A stretch of DNA of 64,000 nt, taken from assembly GCA_000504425.1 (NCBI GenBank), contig KI632513.1:1419491-1483490 (forward strand), read 5' to 3'. This document shows positions 9,848 through 20,031 of this stretch, piece by piece. The position numbers and the translations under genes are program-made. The notes beneath the pieces are model-generated. The model saw only the letters and a list, made by a program, of their open reading frames with translations. It ran no database searches and was not told the DNA's origin. The first letter of the stretch is position 1. Each line of letters begins with the position of its first letter. The stretch is from Rhodopseudomonas palustris JSC-3b (GTDB lineage: Bacteria; Pseudomonadota; Alphaproteobacteria; Rhizobiales; Xanthobacteraceae).

Positions 9848-11272
9848 ATGACCCGTCCCGTCGTCACCCGTTTCGCGCCCTCGCCCACCGGCTTTCTCCA
9901 CATCGGCGGTGCCCGCACCGCGCTGTTCAACTGGCTGTACGCCAAGAAGCTGGGCGGCAAGATGCTGCTGCGGATCGAGGACACCGACCGCGAGCGCTCC
10001 ACCCAGGCGGCGATCGACGCCATTCTCGACGGCCTGAAATGGCTGGAACTCGATTGGGACGGCGATGTTGTCTACCAGTTCTCCAACGCCGCCCGGCACC
10101 GCGAGGTGGTCGAGCAGATGCTGGAGCGTGGCACCGCCTATCGCTGTTATGCGAGCGCCGAGGAGCTGACGCAGATGCGCGAGGCCGCCCGCGCCGAAGG
10201 CCGCACCCGGTTCTACAACGGGCTGTGGCGCGATCGCGACCCGTCGGAGGCGCCGGCCGGGGTCAAGCCGACCATCCGCCTGAAAGCGCCGCTGACCGGC
10301 GAGACGGTGATCGAGGATCAGGTGCAGGGCCGCGTGGTCTGGCAGAACGACAATCTCGACGATCTGGTGCTGCTGCGCAGCGACGGCACCCCGACCTATA
10401 TGCTCGCGGTGGTGGTCGACGACCATGACATGGGCGTGACGCATGTGATCCGCGGCGACGATCATCTGATCAACGCCGCCCGCCAGAAGCAGATTTACGA
10501 CGCGCTCGGCTGGGAGATCCCGACCATGGCGCATATCCCGCTGATTCACGGCCCGGACGGTTCAAAACTGTCGAAGCGCCATGGCGCGCTCGGCGTCGAT
10601 GCCTATCGCAGCATGGGCTATCTGCCGGTGGCGCTGCGCAATTATCTGGTGCGGCTCGGCTGGGGCCATGGCGACCAGGAAATCTTCTCCACTGACGAGA
10701 TGATCGCGGCGTTCGACCTGCCCGCGATCGGCCGCTCGGCGGCGCGTTTCGATTTCGCCAAGCTGGAAAATCTCAACGGCCATTACATCCGTCATAGCAA
10801 CGATCAGACACTGCTCGATTCGCTGGAAAACCTGCTGCGCTACATTCCCAATGGCGCGCAGATCGCCGCCAAGATCGACGATAGCAAGCGCGCGCAGCTG
10901 CTGCGCGCCATGCCCGGCCTGAAGGAACGCGCCAAGACGCTGCTCGAGCTGATCGATGGCGCCAATTTCATCCTTGCTGAGCGTCCGCTCACCATCGAGC
11001 CCAAGGCGCGCGCGCTGCTGACGCCGGAAACCCGGCAATTGATCGGCCAGTTGCATGACGCGCTGCAGGCGGTCGAGGCATGGTCCGGCGAGAGCACCGA
11101 AGCGGCGATGCGCGGATTCGCGGAAACGAACGGCCTCAAGCTCGGCGCGGTGGCGCAGCCGCTGCGCGTGGCACTGACCGGACGCACCACCTCGCCTGGG
11201 ATTTTCGACGTGCTGGCGGTGCTCGGCCGCGAGGAATGCCTGGCGCGGCTGGCCGACCAGACCTCGGAATAG
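9848..11272 (+). CDS. gltX: Glutamyl-tRNA synthetase
   Basis: A 474-residue class I enzyme that attaches glutamate to tRNA-Glu. The signature [11 protein letters not shown] spans about residues 11-21, and KLSKR about 240-244 within [27 protein letters not shown] is the GluRS-specific counterpart of the FDDTNP seen in the neighbouring GlnRS. The all-helical anticodon-binding domain fills the C-terminal third. With glnS next door, this copy is expected to be discriminating, though some alphaproteobacteria carry a second GluRS elsewhere. It precedes gltA by 150 bp. Confidence 0.96.
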   Translation: MTRPVVTRFAPSPTGFLHIGGARTALFNWLYAKKLGGKMLLRIEDTDRERSTQAAIDAILDGLKWLELDWDGDVVYQFSNAARHREVVEQMLERGTAYRCYASAEELTQMREAARAEGRTRFYNGLWRDRDPSEAPAGVKPTIRLKAPLTGETVIEDQVQGRVVWQNDNLDDLVLLRSDGTPTYMLAVVVDDHDMGVTHVIRGDDHLINAARQKQIYDALGWEIPTMAHIPLIHGPDGSKLSKRHGALGVDAYRSMGYLPVALRNYLVRLGWGHGDQEIFSTDEMIAAFDLPAIGRSAARFDFAKLENLNGHYIRHSNDQTLLDSLENLLRYIPNGAQIAAKIDDSKRAQLLRAMPGLKERAKTLLELIDGANFILAERPLTIEPKARALLTPETRQLIGQLHDALQAVEAWSGESTEAAMRGFAETNGLKLGAVAQPLRVALTGRTTSPGIFDVLAVLGREECLARLADQTSE

Positions 11273-11422
11273 CCCGCGGCCATTGCTTGTTGCGTCTGTC
11301 TTGCAGTGCACAGTGCAATGAGCTACGCATGAAACTGCGTAGGACGCCGAGGTTCCCCGCTCCGTCATGACGGTGGTCGGGAGGCCGGACGTATCAGCCA
11401 TGATCACATCGGGGACCACACG

Positions 11423-12727
11423 ATGGACGCAACAACAAACGCTAAATCCGCAACGCTCACGGTCGGTGGCAAGAGCTACGATTTCCCGATATTGAGCGGC
11501 ACCGTGGGCCCAGATGTCATCGACATCAGCAAGCTGTACGCGCAGACCGGGCACTTCACCTACGACCCTGGCTTCACCTCGACTGCAAGCTGCCAGTCCA
11601 AGATCACCTATATCGACGGTGACGCTGGCATCCTGCGGTATCGCGGCTATCCGATCGACCAGCTCGCCGAAAAGGGCGACTTCCTCGAGACCTGCTACCT
11701 GCTGCTCTATGGTGAGCTGCCGACCAAGGCGCAGAAGGAAGACTTCGACTATCGCGTCACGCGCCACAACATGGTGCATGAGCAGATGGCGCGCTTCTTC
11801 CAGGCATTCCGCCGCGACGCCCATCCGATGGCGGTGATGGTGGCGGCGGTCGGCGCGCTGGCGGCGTTCTATCACGACTCCACCGACATCAACGATCCGA
11901 CCCAGCGGATGATCGCTTCGATCCGCATGATCGCCAAGATTCCGACGCTGGCGGCGATGGCCTACAAATATTCGGTCGGTCAGCCGTTCGTGTATCCTAA
12001 GAACTCGCTGAGCTATGCCGCCAATTTCCTGCGGATGTGCTTTGCGACGCCGTGCGAGGAATACGTCGTCAACCCGGTGCTCGCGCGCGCGCTCGACAAG
12101 ATCTTCACGCTGCACGCCGACCACGAGCAGAACGCCTCTACCTCCACGGTGCGTATCGCCGGTTCGTCGGGCGCCAACCCGTTCGCCTGTATCGCCGCCG
12201 GCATCGCCTGCCTGTGGGGTCCGGCCCATGGCGGCGCCAACGAAGCTGCGCTGGCGATGCTGAAGGAAATCGGCACGGTCGAGAACATTCCGGACTTCAT
12301 CGCCAAGGTGAAGGACAAGAACTCGTCGGTGCGGCTGATGGGCTTTGGCCATCGGGTCTATAAGAACTACGATCCGCGCGCCAAGATCATGCAGCAGACC
12401 TGCCATGAAGTGCTGGCGGAAACCGGCCACCACGGCGACCCGCTGCTCAAGGTCGCGATGGAGCTGGAGAAGATCGCGCTCAGCGACCAGTACTTCATCG
12501 ACCGCAAGCTGTATCCGAATGTCGACTTCTATTCGGGCATCACGCTGAAGGCGATGGGCTTCCCGACCGACATGTTCACCGTGCTGTTTGCGGTGGCGCG
12601 CACGGTTGGCTGGATCAGCCAGTGGAGCGAGATGATCGAAGATCCGCAGCAGAAGATCGGCCGGCCGCGCCAGCTGTTCACCGGCGCCATCAAGCGCGAT
12701 TACGTGCCGATCTGCGAACGGACCTGA
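11423..12727 (+). CDS. gltA: Citrate synthase (type II)
   Basis: A 434-residue enzyme condensing acetyl-CoA and oxaloacetate at the entry of the TCA cycle. Catalytic residues are visible: His in GPAHGGANE, His in [14 protein letters not shown], and Asp in NVDFYSG. The N-terminal beta-domain ([16 protein letters not shown]) and overall length match the NADH-sensitive hexameric Gram-negative type. The 150-bp upstream region contains a small hairpin (CTACGCA / TGCGTAG, 11323-11342). A strong terminator follows 23 bp past the stop codon. Confidence 0.97.
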   Translation: MDATTNAKSATLTVGGKSYDFPILSGTVGPDVIDISKLYAQTGHFTYDPGFTSTASCQSKITYIDGDAGILRYRGYPIDQLAEKGDFLETCYLLLYGELPTKAQKEDFDYRVTRHNMVHEQMARFFQAFRRDAHPMAVMVAAVGALAAFYHDSTDINDPTQRMIASIRMIAKIPTLAAMAYKYSVGQPFVYPKNSLSYAANFLRMCFATPCEEYVVNPVLARALDKIFTLHADHEQNASTSTVRIAGSSGANPFACIAAGIACLWGPAHGGANEAALAMLKEIGTVENIPDFIAKVKDKNSSVRLMGFGHRVYKNYDPRAKIMQQTCHEVLAETGHHGDPLLKVAMELEKIALSDQYFIDRKLYPNVDFYSGITLKAMGFPTDMFTVLFAVARTVGWISQWSEMIEDPQQKIGRPRQLFTGAIKRDYVPICERT

Positions 12728-12750
12728 TCGTCCGCAATGTGAACGTATGC

Positions 12751-12776
12751 AACGGCCCGCCTCGCGCGGGCCGTTT
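12751..12776 (+). terminator. Rho-independent terminator of gltA
   Basis: AACGGCCCGC (12751-12760) pairs perfectly with GCGGGCCGTT (12766-12775) around a 5-base loop, followed by a short T-run. The A/T ends make it usable in both directions, so it may also stop transcription leaving lpxB on the minus strand. Confidence 0.8.
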
Positions 12777-12884
12777 GCGTTACAACAGCCGCGATTGATA
12801 GCAACCGGCCACACGTCATCGCGGGGCACATGTCCGCGACGCGCGCGGCGCTGTCGGGTCAATGATGAGAGCCGCTATCGCGGT

Positions 12885-14057
12885 TCAGGCCGTCGCCGTT
12901 TTGCGCAAGGCGGCGATCACGATCTCGGCCGCACAGGCACTCGGCTCCCGGCCGCCGGTCGACATGATGCCATCGATCTTGGCAAAGCCATCGAGCTGAC
13001 GGCGCCGGGCCGGCGTGTCGGCGATCACCTCGCGCAACGCTGTCGCCAGCTTTTCGGGTGTGCAGTCTTCCTGGATGAATTCCGGCACCACGTCCTCGCC
13101 GATCACCAGATTGGCCAGGATCACCGTACCCGGACGCACCACGCGGCGCGCGATCCAGATTTCCAGCGCACCGGCGCGATAGGCGGTGACCATCGGCACC
13201 CCGGCAATCGCCAGCTCCAGCGTGACGGTGCCCGATTTCGCCAGCGCCGCGCGCGCGGTGCGAAACGCCGCGCGCTTATCCACTTCGCCAACCAGAATCG
13301 CCGGCTTCACCGGCCAGGCGTCCACGGCCTCACGCACCAGGCTTTCGAGATGCGGCGTGGTCGGCAGCACCGGCGTAAACGCCACGCCCTGCTCGCGCAG
13401 GCGCGCCAGCGCCGCGCCAAACACCGCGCTGTGATGGCGGATTTCGCTGCGCCGGCTGCCCGGCAGCACCAGCAAGGTCGGCGGCTCGGCGTCGCGCTGC
13501 ACGCGCTCGGCCTCGTTGGGGCGCAGCGAGTCGAGCTGCTCGGTGAGCGGATGGCCGACATAGCTGCAAGGCGGCCCGTCCAAGCGGCGGTACTCGGCCG
13601 GCTCGAATGGCAGCAGCGCCAGCACGTGATCGACATAGCCGCGCATCGCCCGCGCCCGGCCCGGCCGCCAGGCCCACACGGTCGGCGAGACGTAGTTGAT
13701 GATCGGGATCGAGGGCGCCTGCGCCCGCACCCGGCGCGCCACCCGATGGGTGAAATCCGGACTGTCGATGATCACCAGCACATCCGGCGACGCAGCGATC
13801 ACCGCATCGGCCGCCTCACGAATCCGGCGCAGAATCATCGGCAGCCGCTGCACCACGGCCGCAAAGCCGATGATCGACAATTCCTCGATCGGAAACAGCG
13901 AGCGCAGCCCCTGGCGCGCCATGCCGTGTCCGCCGATGCCCACGAACTTCACCTCGCCAAGCTGCTGGCGCAGCGCCTGCATCAGATGGGCGCCGAGCCG
14001 GTCGCCCGACTCCTCGGTGGCAATCAGGAAAATCGTGGGGGCAGCGCTGGCGGTCAT
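12885..14057 (-). CDS. lpxB: Lipid-A-disaccharide synthase
   Basis: A 390-residue GT19 glycosyltransferase. It joins UDP-2,3-diacylglucosamine and lipid X to form the lipid A disaccharide at the inner face of the cytoplasmic membrane. Recognisable stretches are FLIATEESGDRLGAHLM at the N-terminus, DSPDFTHRVARR, and YVSPTVWAWRPGRA. It overlaps lpxI by 4 bases (ATGA), so translation is probably coupled. It is the last gene of the minus-strand envelope block and faces the gltA terminator. Confidence 0.95.
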   Translation of the reverse strand: MTASAAPTIFLIATEESGDRLGAHLMQALRQQLGEVKFVGIGGHGMARQGLRSLFPIEELSIIGFAAVVQRLPMILRRIREAADAVIAASPDVLVIIDSPDFTHRVARRVRAQAPSIPIINYVSPTVWAWRPGRARAMRGYVDHVLALLPFEPAEYRRLDGPPCSYVGHPLTEQLDSLRPNEAERVQRDAEPPTLLVLPGSRRSEIRHHSAVFGAALARLREQGVAFTPVLPTTPHLESLVREAVDAWPVKPAILVGEVDKRAAFRTARAALAKSGTVTLELAIAGVPMVTAYRAGALEIWIARRVVRPGTVILANLVIGEDVVPEFIQEDCTPEKLATALREVIADTPARRRQLDGFAKIDGIMSTGGREPSACAAEIVIAALRKTATA

Positions 14058-14908
14058 GGGGCAAGTCCGGTGATGAACAGTCCGGCGCGGTCGGCGCTGG
14101 CGACCATGGTCTGCGGCTCGGCGACCACGGTATGGCCAGCCACCACGGCGACGCCGCCGAGCTGCGCCGCGATCAGCCCCTCAATGGTGGTTGGACCGAG
14201 CGCCGGCAAATCGAAGCGCAGATCCTGCCCGGCTTTGGGCGCCTTCACCAGCACCCCGCGCCCGGTCTTGGTGCGCAGCCGGCGCTCCTCGCGCAGCTGC
14301 GCCACCCGCCGCAACAGGCTGTCGGTGCCGCCGGTGTCCTCGACCGCGACCACATGGCCGTCGATCACCACGCAGCCCTGGCCGATATCGAACGGGCTGA
14401 GCGCCGCCAGCACCGCCCGGCCCTTGGCGATATCGGTCTGCGCCCGGTCATCCGGGCGGGCGCGAGTCAGCGCGCCCTGCGGCATCAGCAGGTCGGGCGC
14501 AACCTGCTTCAAGCCGAGCAGCCGGAAGCCGTAGCGCTCAAACAGCCGGCCGACGCCCGTCAGCAGATGATCGTCGCCTCCGCGATAGGCGGCCAGCACC
14601 GCCGGCAGCACTTTGAGCGCCCCCCAATCGAGCCGCATCTCGGCGATCGATGGCCGTACCAGATTGCCGATGAACATCAGATCCTGGCAGCCCTCGGCCC
14701 GCAGCAGCCGCAACAGCTTGCCGAACGCCCCCATCGCCAGCCAGTGATGGCGATAACCGGCAACGCGCACCGGGTCGCACGAGCCCTGCAGCGCGAACAG
14801 AATGGGGGTGATGCCGCGCGCCGACAGGGAATCGGCGACGGCGAACGGCAGCATGCCGCCGCCCGCGATCACACCAAGGGGGGAGCGGATCTGCGGAACC
14901 CCGGTCAT
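14054..14908 (-). CDS. lpxI: UDP-2,3-diacylglucosamine pyrophosphatase LpxI
   Basis: A 284-residue protein of the former DUF1009 family. LpxI hydrolyses UDP-2,3-diacylglucosamine to lipid X and replaces LpxH in most alphaproteobacteria. The N-terminal domain has LGVIAGGGMLPFAVAD, and the C-terminal catalytic domain includes GQGCVVIDGHVVAVEDTGGTD and the final FDLPALGPTTIEG region. Its place between lpxA and lpxB supplies the step linking their reactions. Confidence 0.94.
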   Translation of the reverse strand: MTGVPQIRSPLGVIAGGGMLPFAVADSLSARGITPILFALQGSCDPVRVAGYRHHWLAMGAFGKLLRLLRAEGCQDLMFIGNLVRPSIAEMRLDWGALKVLPAVLAAYRGGDDHLLTGVGRLFERYGFRLLGLKQVAPDLLMPQGALTRARPDDRAQTDIAKGRAVLAALSPFDIGQGCVVIDGHVVAVEDTGGTDSLLRRVAQLREERRLRTKTGRGVLVKAPKAGQDLRFDLPALGPTTIEGLIAAQLGGVAVVAGHTVVAEPQTMVASADRAGLFITGLAP

Positions 14909-14926
14909 CGCTCGGCGGCTCCTTGG

Positions 14927-15736
14927 CTAATCGAGCACGACGTCGTCGTTGCGCGCCATGCACAGCCGCCGCCGGCGCTTGCGGTCATCGATGAAAGCCA
15001 GAATCTCGGCGATCGCCGGGTCTTCGGCGGCGCGCGGCCGCACCCGTTCCAGCCGCTCGGCAAACTGCCCCTCGGTGAGGAACAGTTCACGGAAGAACGA
15101 GCGGATCACCGCCAGCCGGTCCTTGGTGATCTTGCGCCGGCGCATGCCGACGATGTTGAGGCCCGACAGCCGGGCATAGATGCCATTGACCAGGCCATAG
15201 GGAATGACGTCGTCGCGCAGCCCGCTCATGCCGCCGATCATCACCTGTGGACCGACCCGGGTGAACTGCTGCAGCGCGGTGACGCCGCCGATGAAGGTGA
15301 AGTCGCCGATCTCGCAATGGCCGCCGAGCGTCGCGGTGTTGGCGAAGATCACGTCATTGCCGACATGGCAGTCATGGGCGATGTGGCTGCCAATCATGAA
15401 GTAGCCGCGATCACCGACCGTGGTGATGCCGCCGCCGCCGACCGTGCCGCGGTTGATGGTGACGTTCTCGCGGATGGTGCAGCCGCTGCCGACCACCAGC
15501 TTGGTCGGCTCGCCCTTATAGCCGATCGATTGCGGCGGCGTGCCGAGCGAGGCGAACGGATGCACCGTGGTGCCATCGCCGATCGTGGTGTGGCCGTCAA
15601 CGATGACATGGGACAGCAGCCGGCAGCCGGCGCCGATCACGGCGTCGCGGCCGACGATGCAATACGGACCGATCACGGTGTCGGCGCCGATCACGGCGCC
15701 GTCTTCGATGCGGGCGGTGGGATCGATGTTGCTCAT
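14927..15736 (-). CDS. lpxA: UDP-N-acetylglucosamine acyltransferase LpxA
   Basis: A 269-residue left-handed beta-helix protein that catalyses the first step of lipid A synthesis, 3-O-acylation of UDP-GlcNAc. Hexapeptide repeats begin at IDPTARIEDGAVIG; the catalytic His is in MIGSHIAHDCHVGND. A C-terminal helical domain follows. ATG at 15736 is chosen; a TTG at 15748 is also in frame and overlaps the fabZ stop. A perfect 9-bp inverted repeat (15737-15756) spans the fabZ stop and this start. Confidence 0.95.
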   Translation of the reverse strand: MSNIDPTARIEDGAVIGADTVIGPYCIVGRDAVIGAGCRLLSHVIVDGHTTIGDGTTVHPFASLGTPPQSIGYKGEPTKLVVGSGCTIRENVTINRGTVGGGGITTVGDRGYFMIGSHIAHDCHVGNDVIFANTATLGGHCEIGDFTFIGGVTALQQFTRVGPQVMIGGMSGLRDDVIPYGLVNGIYARLSGLNIVGMRRRKITKDRLAVIRSFFRELFLTEGQFAERLERVRPRAAEDPAIAEILAFIDDRKRRRRLCMARNDDVVLD

Positions 15737-15756
15737 CTGACCGATCAATCGGTCAG
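15737..15756. repeat. Perfect inverted repeat at the fabZ-lpxA junction
   Basis: CTGACCGAT and ATCGGTCAG are separated by CA. It covers the fabZ stop codon and the bases just before the lpxA ATG, where a ribosome binding site would lie. On the mRNA it could hide lpxA initiation until ribosomes finish fabZ; this is an inference. Confidence 0.5.
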
Positions 15757-16200
15757 CATGGCGCCGACATCGGCTTCTGCCACGATCGCGCCATTGACCT
15801 TGGCCTCACCATGGAACCACCACATCGTCTTGCGGCGGCCGATGCTGCGCATGTGATACTCGACGGTATCGCCCGGCATCACCGGCTTGCGGAACTTGCA
15901 CTTGTCGATGGTGAGGAAATACACCGCGCGCGGCTTTTCCGTGCCGACCACCGACAGGATGCCGATCACGCCGGCGGTCTGCGCCATGCCCTCGATCATC
16001 AGCACGCCGGGATAGACCGGGCGTTCAGGGAAATGTCCCTGGAACGCCGGATCGGTCACCGAGACGTTCTTGATGCCGACGCCGCTATAGTCGTCGCGGA
16101 TATTGATCACCCGGTCGATCAGCAGGAACGGGTAACGATGCGGCAGGGTCTTCAGGATCTGGTTGATGTCGACCGAGTCGATATTGACGCCGGGTCCCAT
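15745..16200 (-). CDS. fabZ: 3-hydroxyacyl-ACP dehydratase FabZ
   Basis: A 151-residue hot-dog-fold enzyme that dehydrates 3-hydroxyacyl-ACP in fatty acid elongation. The start at 16200 (MGPGVNIDS) has GGAGGAG upstream, inside the end of lpxD. The catalytic His is in [12 protein letters not shown] and the catalytic Glu in [12 protein letters not shown]. It sits between lpxD and lpxA, the usual position, where it competes with them for hydroxyacyl-ACP. The lpxD stop and this ATG are one base apart. Confidence 0.96.
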   Translation of the reverse strand: MGPGVNIDSVDINQILKTLPHRYPFLLIDRVINIRDDYSGVGIKNVSVTDPAFQGHFPERPVYPGVLMIEGMAQTAGVIGILSVVGTEKPRAVYFLTIDKCKFRKPVMPGDTVEYHMRSIGRRKTMWWFHGEAKVNGAIVAEADVGAMLTD

Positions 16201-16201
16201 G

Positions 16202-17287
16202 TCAGTTGCGCTCCTCCGGGTCGGGATCGCGCTTGGAATCCGGACCTCCGCTAGCTCCCTCTTTCGCAAGGCGCTCGAGCGTCACCATTTCACGCAGCCA
16301 TTGCCGAGTCGGCCGCGCGAACATGCCGCCCCAGCGCGCGCCGGGAGGGATGCTGTCTTTGATGCCGCTCATGGCCGCAACCTGAGCGCCCTCGCCGACA
16401 ACGACGTGATTGTTGATCCCGACCTTGGCACCAAGTGCGACGTAATCTTCCAAGGTCAGGCTGCCCGCCAGCCCGCAATGGGCAGCAAGCAGGCAATGGC
16501 GTCCGATCGACACATTATGGCCGATCTGGACCTGGTTATCGATCTTGGTGCCCTCGCCGATCATGGTGTCGCGAAGACTGCCGCGATCGATCGACGTGCC
16601 AGCACCGATCTCGACATCATTTTGAATGATGACGCGGCCGGCCTGCGGCACTTTGACGTGACGGCCGCCAACAAAGGTAAATCCATAACCGTCCTGGCCG
16701 ATATGACAGCCCGGATGGATCAGCACATTGTTGCCGATCAATGACGCCTGGATGGTCGAACCGGCGCCGATATTGCAATCGCGGCCGATCTTGACCCCCG
16801 GCCCGATCACCGCGCCGGAGCCGATGATGGTGCCCGAGCCGATCTCGACATAGGGGCCGATCACCGCCAGCGGATCGATCGTCACCTCGTCTTCCAGCCG
16901 GGCGGTCTCGTGCACCACGGCGGTCGCCGCGATGCCGCTCTGGTCGAACCAGCTGGTCGGCCGCAGCGTGTCGCTGTGAATGTGCGAGCAATAGCCGACA
17001 AAAGCCTGGAACGGCTTTTTGGCGCGCAGCACCGCGACATGGGCGGGGACGCGCCCTTCAAAGCGCGGGCTGACCAAACAGGCGCCCGCACGGGTGCTCT
17101 GCAACTGGTCGGCATAACGCAGGTTTTCAAAGAAGGTCAGGTGCATCGGACCCGCCTCGCCCAGCGAAGCGGCACCCGATATCACCAGCTCGCCTTGGGA
17201 AGGATCGAGCAGCTCCGCCTTCGTCAACGTGGCAATCTCTGCCAACGTCAACGAAGGGGATGTCTTGAAGAATCCAGGTTGCGCCAT
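16202..17287 (-). CDS. lpxD: UDP-3-O-(3-hydroxyacyl)glucosamine N-acyltransferase LpxD
   Basis: A 361-residue trimeric beta-helix enzyme that adds the N-linked hydroxyacyl chain in the third step of lipid A synthesis. It has an N-terminal uridine-binding domain (about 1-115) and hexapeptide repeats from [19 protein letters not shown] onward. The acyl-binding HIGQDGYGF and the catalytic His in [12 protein letters not shown] are present. A charged C-terminal tail ([13 protein letters not shown]) exceeds the usual core. It lies 32 bp downstream of bamA. Confidence 0.95.
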   Translation of the reverse strand: MAQPGFFKTSPSLTLAEIATLTKAELLDPSQGELVISGAASLGEAGPMHLTFFENLRYADQLQSTRAGACLVSPRFEGRVPAHVAVLRAKKPFQAFVGYCSHIHSDTLRPTSWFDQSGIAATAVVHETARLEDEVTIDPLAVIGPYVEIGSGTIIGSGAVIGPGVKIGRDCNIGAGSTIQASLIGNNVLIHPGCHIGQDGYGFTFVGGRHVKVPQAGRVIIQNDVEIGAGTSIDRGSLRDTMIGEGTKIDNQVQIGHNVSIGRHCLLAAHCGLAGSLTLEDYVALGAKVGINNHVVVGEGAQVAAMSGIKDSIPPGARWGGMFARPTRQWLREMVTLERLAKEGASGGPDSKRDPDPEERN

Positions 17288-17319
17288 CAGTCCGTCGCGG
17301 TCCGGCCCGCAAATCAGGC

Positions 17320-19860
17320 TCAGAACGAGGTACCGCCGCCGAACCTGAACTCCTGCACGCGGTCATACTGACCCTTGCTGATCGGCACAGCGTAGTCGAA
17401 GCGCAGCGGACCGAACGGCGAGGCCCAAATCAGACCGATACCAACCGAGCTGCGGACCAGGTTGCTGTCGTCATACTGCAGACCCGAGCAGGTGCCGACC
17501 GAGGTCTTGGTCGCCGGGGTGCAACCCGCGCCATTGACTTCGCCGGTGGCAAGCCAAGAGGTCGGACCTTTGTAGCCCCACAGCGAACCGGCATCGGCAT
17601 AGACCGCGCCCTTGATCCCGACTTCCTTCGGCAGGAACCAGAACGGCATCTGCAGTTCGACCGAAGCGCCCCAATAATTGGTACCACCGAGCGCGTCGCC
17701 GTAATTGGTGAGCGCATAGTAGCTGAGGTCGCGCGGACCGATACCATTCGGAGCAAAGCCGCGAACCAGATTCGGACCCATCTTGAAGTGGTCGAGCATG
17801 CGGATGTCTTCGCTGCCGATCTTGGTCAGCGTACCAGCCTGACCGCGCACGATACCAACGATGTCTGAGACCACCGGGGTGTAATACTTGGCGTCGATTG
17901 CGGTCTTCAGGTAGGTGACGTCGCCGCCAACACCAGCATAGTCCTGACGCAGCTCAACCAGGAAGCCGTCGGTCGGGTTCTTATTGTTGTCCAGCGTGTT
18001 GTAGGTCAGCGTGTAACCAATCGCCGAAGTCACCGTCTTGCCATTCGACAATTCTCGGCGCACCGGCAACGATGCCTCGCCATCAGACAAACAACCCCAA
18101 GTTGCCGGGTTACTCGGATCAAACTGCGGGGTAGCACCGGCCCCAAGCCTGTTCAATTCGGCAGGCGTCTTGAATGCGTCAGAACCGTAGTTGTTACAAT
18201 TGTTCAGGTTCGACGGCAGCGTGATTTCCTGCTGGTAGATCGAATAGCGCACCTGCAGCGACAGATCTTCACGCAGACCAAAGCCGAGCCGCGGGCTGAA
18301 GCCGAGCGTCTTGGTGGTGTAGGAGATGTAGCTGTTGGCGAGCTGCTGGCGCTGATAGAAGTCGAGCCCCAGCGCAACCCGGTAGTCGAGCAGGTACGGC
18401 TCGACGAACGACAGCGAGTAACCGCGCGAATACTGGCCGTAGCCGACGGTGGCCTTGGCGAACAGACCGCGACCCAGCAGGTTACGCTCCGACACCGAGA
18501 CTTCCGCCAAGGCGCCGTCGCTGGTCGAGTAGCCGCCCGACACCGAGAAGTCGCCGGTCGACTTTTCTTCGATATCGACGATCAGCACCACGCGGTCGCT
18601 CGACGAGCCCGGCTCGGTGACGATCTTCACGCTCTTGAAGAAGTCGAGGTTCTTCAGGCGGCGCTCGGCACGATCCACCAGCGCGCGGTTATAGGCATCG
18701 CCTTCCGACAGGTCGAATTCGCGGCGGATGACATAGTCACGGGTGCGGGTGTTGCCGCGCACATCGATACGCTCGATGTAGCTGCGCTGCCCCTCTTCGA
18801 TCGCGAACACGATCGAAACAGTGTGGCTGTCGAAGTTGCGATCACCACGCGGCCGCACGGTGGCAAAGGAATAACCGCGGCGCGAAGCCTCAATGGTCAT
18901 TTCTTCGACCGACTTCTCAAGCGCCTCGGCGTTATAGACCGAGCCGACCGAGACGCGGGAATAGCCGCGCAGCGACTTGGGATCGAGCGTCGGAATCGTG
19001 GTCTGGAAGTCGACCGACGACACCCGGTACTGCTGACCTTCTTCGATCTTGAAGGTGACAAGGAAACCCTTCTTGTCCGGATCGTATTCGGTCAGCGCCG
19101 CAACGACCTGCACGTCGGCATAGCCGTTCTTCAGATAGAAGCGGCGGATCAGGTCGCGGTCAGCTTCGACACGGTCCGGATCGTACAGGTCGCCGGAGGC
19201 TAGGAAGCTGAGGAAGTTCGACTCGCGGGTCTTGATCACGTCCTTCAGGCGATAAGACGAAAACGCCTTGTTGCCGATGAACTCGATCGAGCGCACGCCG
19301 GTCTTGGAACCTTCATTGATGGTGAAGATCAGATCGACGCGATTATTGGGCTGCTCGATGATTTCCGGCGTGACCTGAACGTCATACCGGCCCGAGCGGC
19401 GGTAGATTTCGGCGATGCGCAGCGCGTCGGCCTGCACCAGCGGCCGCGACAGCGTGCCGCGCGCCTTGGACTGCACCTCAGCCGTGAGCTGTTCGTCCTT
19501 GATCTTCTTATTACCCTCGAACGCCACGCGTCCGATCACCGGGTTTTCCACCACGATGACCACCAACCGGCCACCGGCCTGGTTGATGCGCACGTCCTGG
19601 AACAGGCCGGTCTCGATCAGCGCCTTCAGGCCGTCGTCAATCCGGCCCTGATCCAGCCGACCACCGGGGCCGGTCTTAAAATAAGAACGAATGGTCTCCA
19701 CCTCGACGCGGCGGTTACCTTCGACCACGATCGAACTGGCGCTCTGTGCCGCTGCCGGCACCGACGCCAGCACGGAGGTGACCGTGGTCGCCATCGGAAC
19801 GGCGCAAACCACTAGGGCAGCGGCCAAACCTGCCCGAAACACTCGCATACCAACCTTCAT
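17320..19860 (-). CDS. bamA: Outer membrane protein assembly factor BamA
   Basis: About 846 residues. BamA folds and inserts beta-barrel proteins into the outer membrane. A signal peptide ends around SVPAAAQSA. Five POTRA domains follow, from [20 protein letters not shown] to the FFKSVKIV region. The C-terminal Omp85 barrel contains [16 protein letters not shown], resembling the lid-loop VRGF motif, and ends with aromatic FGGGTSF. ATG at 19860 is used; ATG at 19848, with AAGGTTGG before it, is an alternative start that keeps the signal. It is followed by lpxD, the common order. Confidence 0.96.
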   Translation of the reverse strand: MKVGMRVFRAGLAAALVVCAVPMATTVTSVLASVPAAAQSASSIVVEGNRRVEVETIRSYFKTGPGGRLDQGRIDDGLKALIETGLFQDVRINQAGGRLVVIVVENPVIGRVAFEGNKKIKDEQLTAEVQSKARGTLSRPLVQADALRIAEIYRRSGRYDVQVTPEIIEQPNNRVDLIFTINEGSKTGVRSIEFIGNKAFSSYRLKDVIKTRESNFLSFLASGDLYDPDRVEADRDLIRRFYLKNGYADVQVVAALTEYDPDKKGFLVTFKIEEGQQYRVSSVDFQTTIPTLDPKSLRGYSRVSVGSVYNAEALEKSVEEMTIEASRRGYSFATVRPRGDRNFDSHTVSIVFAIEEGQRSYIERIDVRGNTRTRDYVIRREFDLSEGDAYNRALVDRAERRLKNLDFFKSVKIVTEPGSSSDRVVLIVDIEEKSTGDFSVSGGYSTSDGALAEVSVSERNLLGRGLFAKATVGYGQYSRGYSLSFVEPYLLDYRVALGLDFYQRQQLANSYISYTTKTLGFSPRLGFGLREDLSLQVRYSIYQQEITLPSNLNNCNNYGSDAFKTPAELNRLGAGATPQFDPSNPATWGCLSDGEASLPVRRELSNGKTVTSAIGYTLTYNTLDNNKNPTDGFLVELRQDYAGVGGDVTYLKTAIDAKYYTPVVSDIVGIVRGQAGTLTKIGSEDIRMLDHFKMGPNLVRGFAPNGIGPRDLSYYALTNYGDALGGTNYWGASVELQMPFWFLPKEVGIKGAVYADAGSLWGYKGPTSWLATGEVNGAGCTPATKTSVGTCSGLQYDDSNLVRSSVGIGLIWASPFGPLRFDYAVPISKGQYDRVQEFRFGGGTSF

Positions 19861-20031
19861 GCGCACCGCGCCCCGTCATTCCAGTACCGAACAGCGCCCC
19901 CGCAGCCCGGCAGATTCCTTCACTTCGAACTGCTTGTAGACTCTTTTGCCGCTCCGGCAAACGCCCATTCGCAGTGCGATTTCAATTTCAATCCAAGACG
20001 TTGCCCATCGGCCACGGCTTCGAATCGCACC

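Noticed and set aside
11323-11342. Hairpin CTACGCA-TGAAAC-TGCGTAG between gltX and gltA as a terminator
   Set aside because: The stem is only 7 bp and no T-run follows, so it is not supported as a terminator; it could be a chance repeat.
10562-12862. A 766-codon minus-strand open frame across gltX and gltA
   Set aside because: It is antisense to two clear genes and crosses their boundary; composition is typical of a shadow frame.
12747-15856. Two long plus-strand frames over lpxB, lpxI and lpxA
   Set aside because: Both are antisense to well-supported lipid A genes and show only Arg/His-rich low-complexity sequence.
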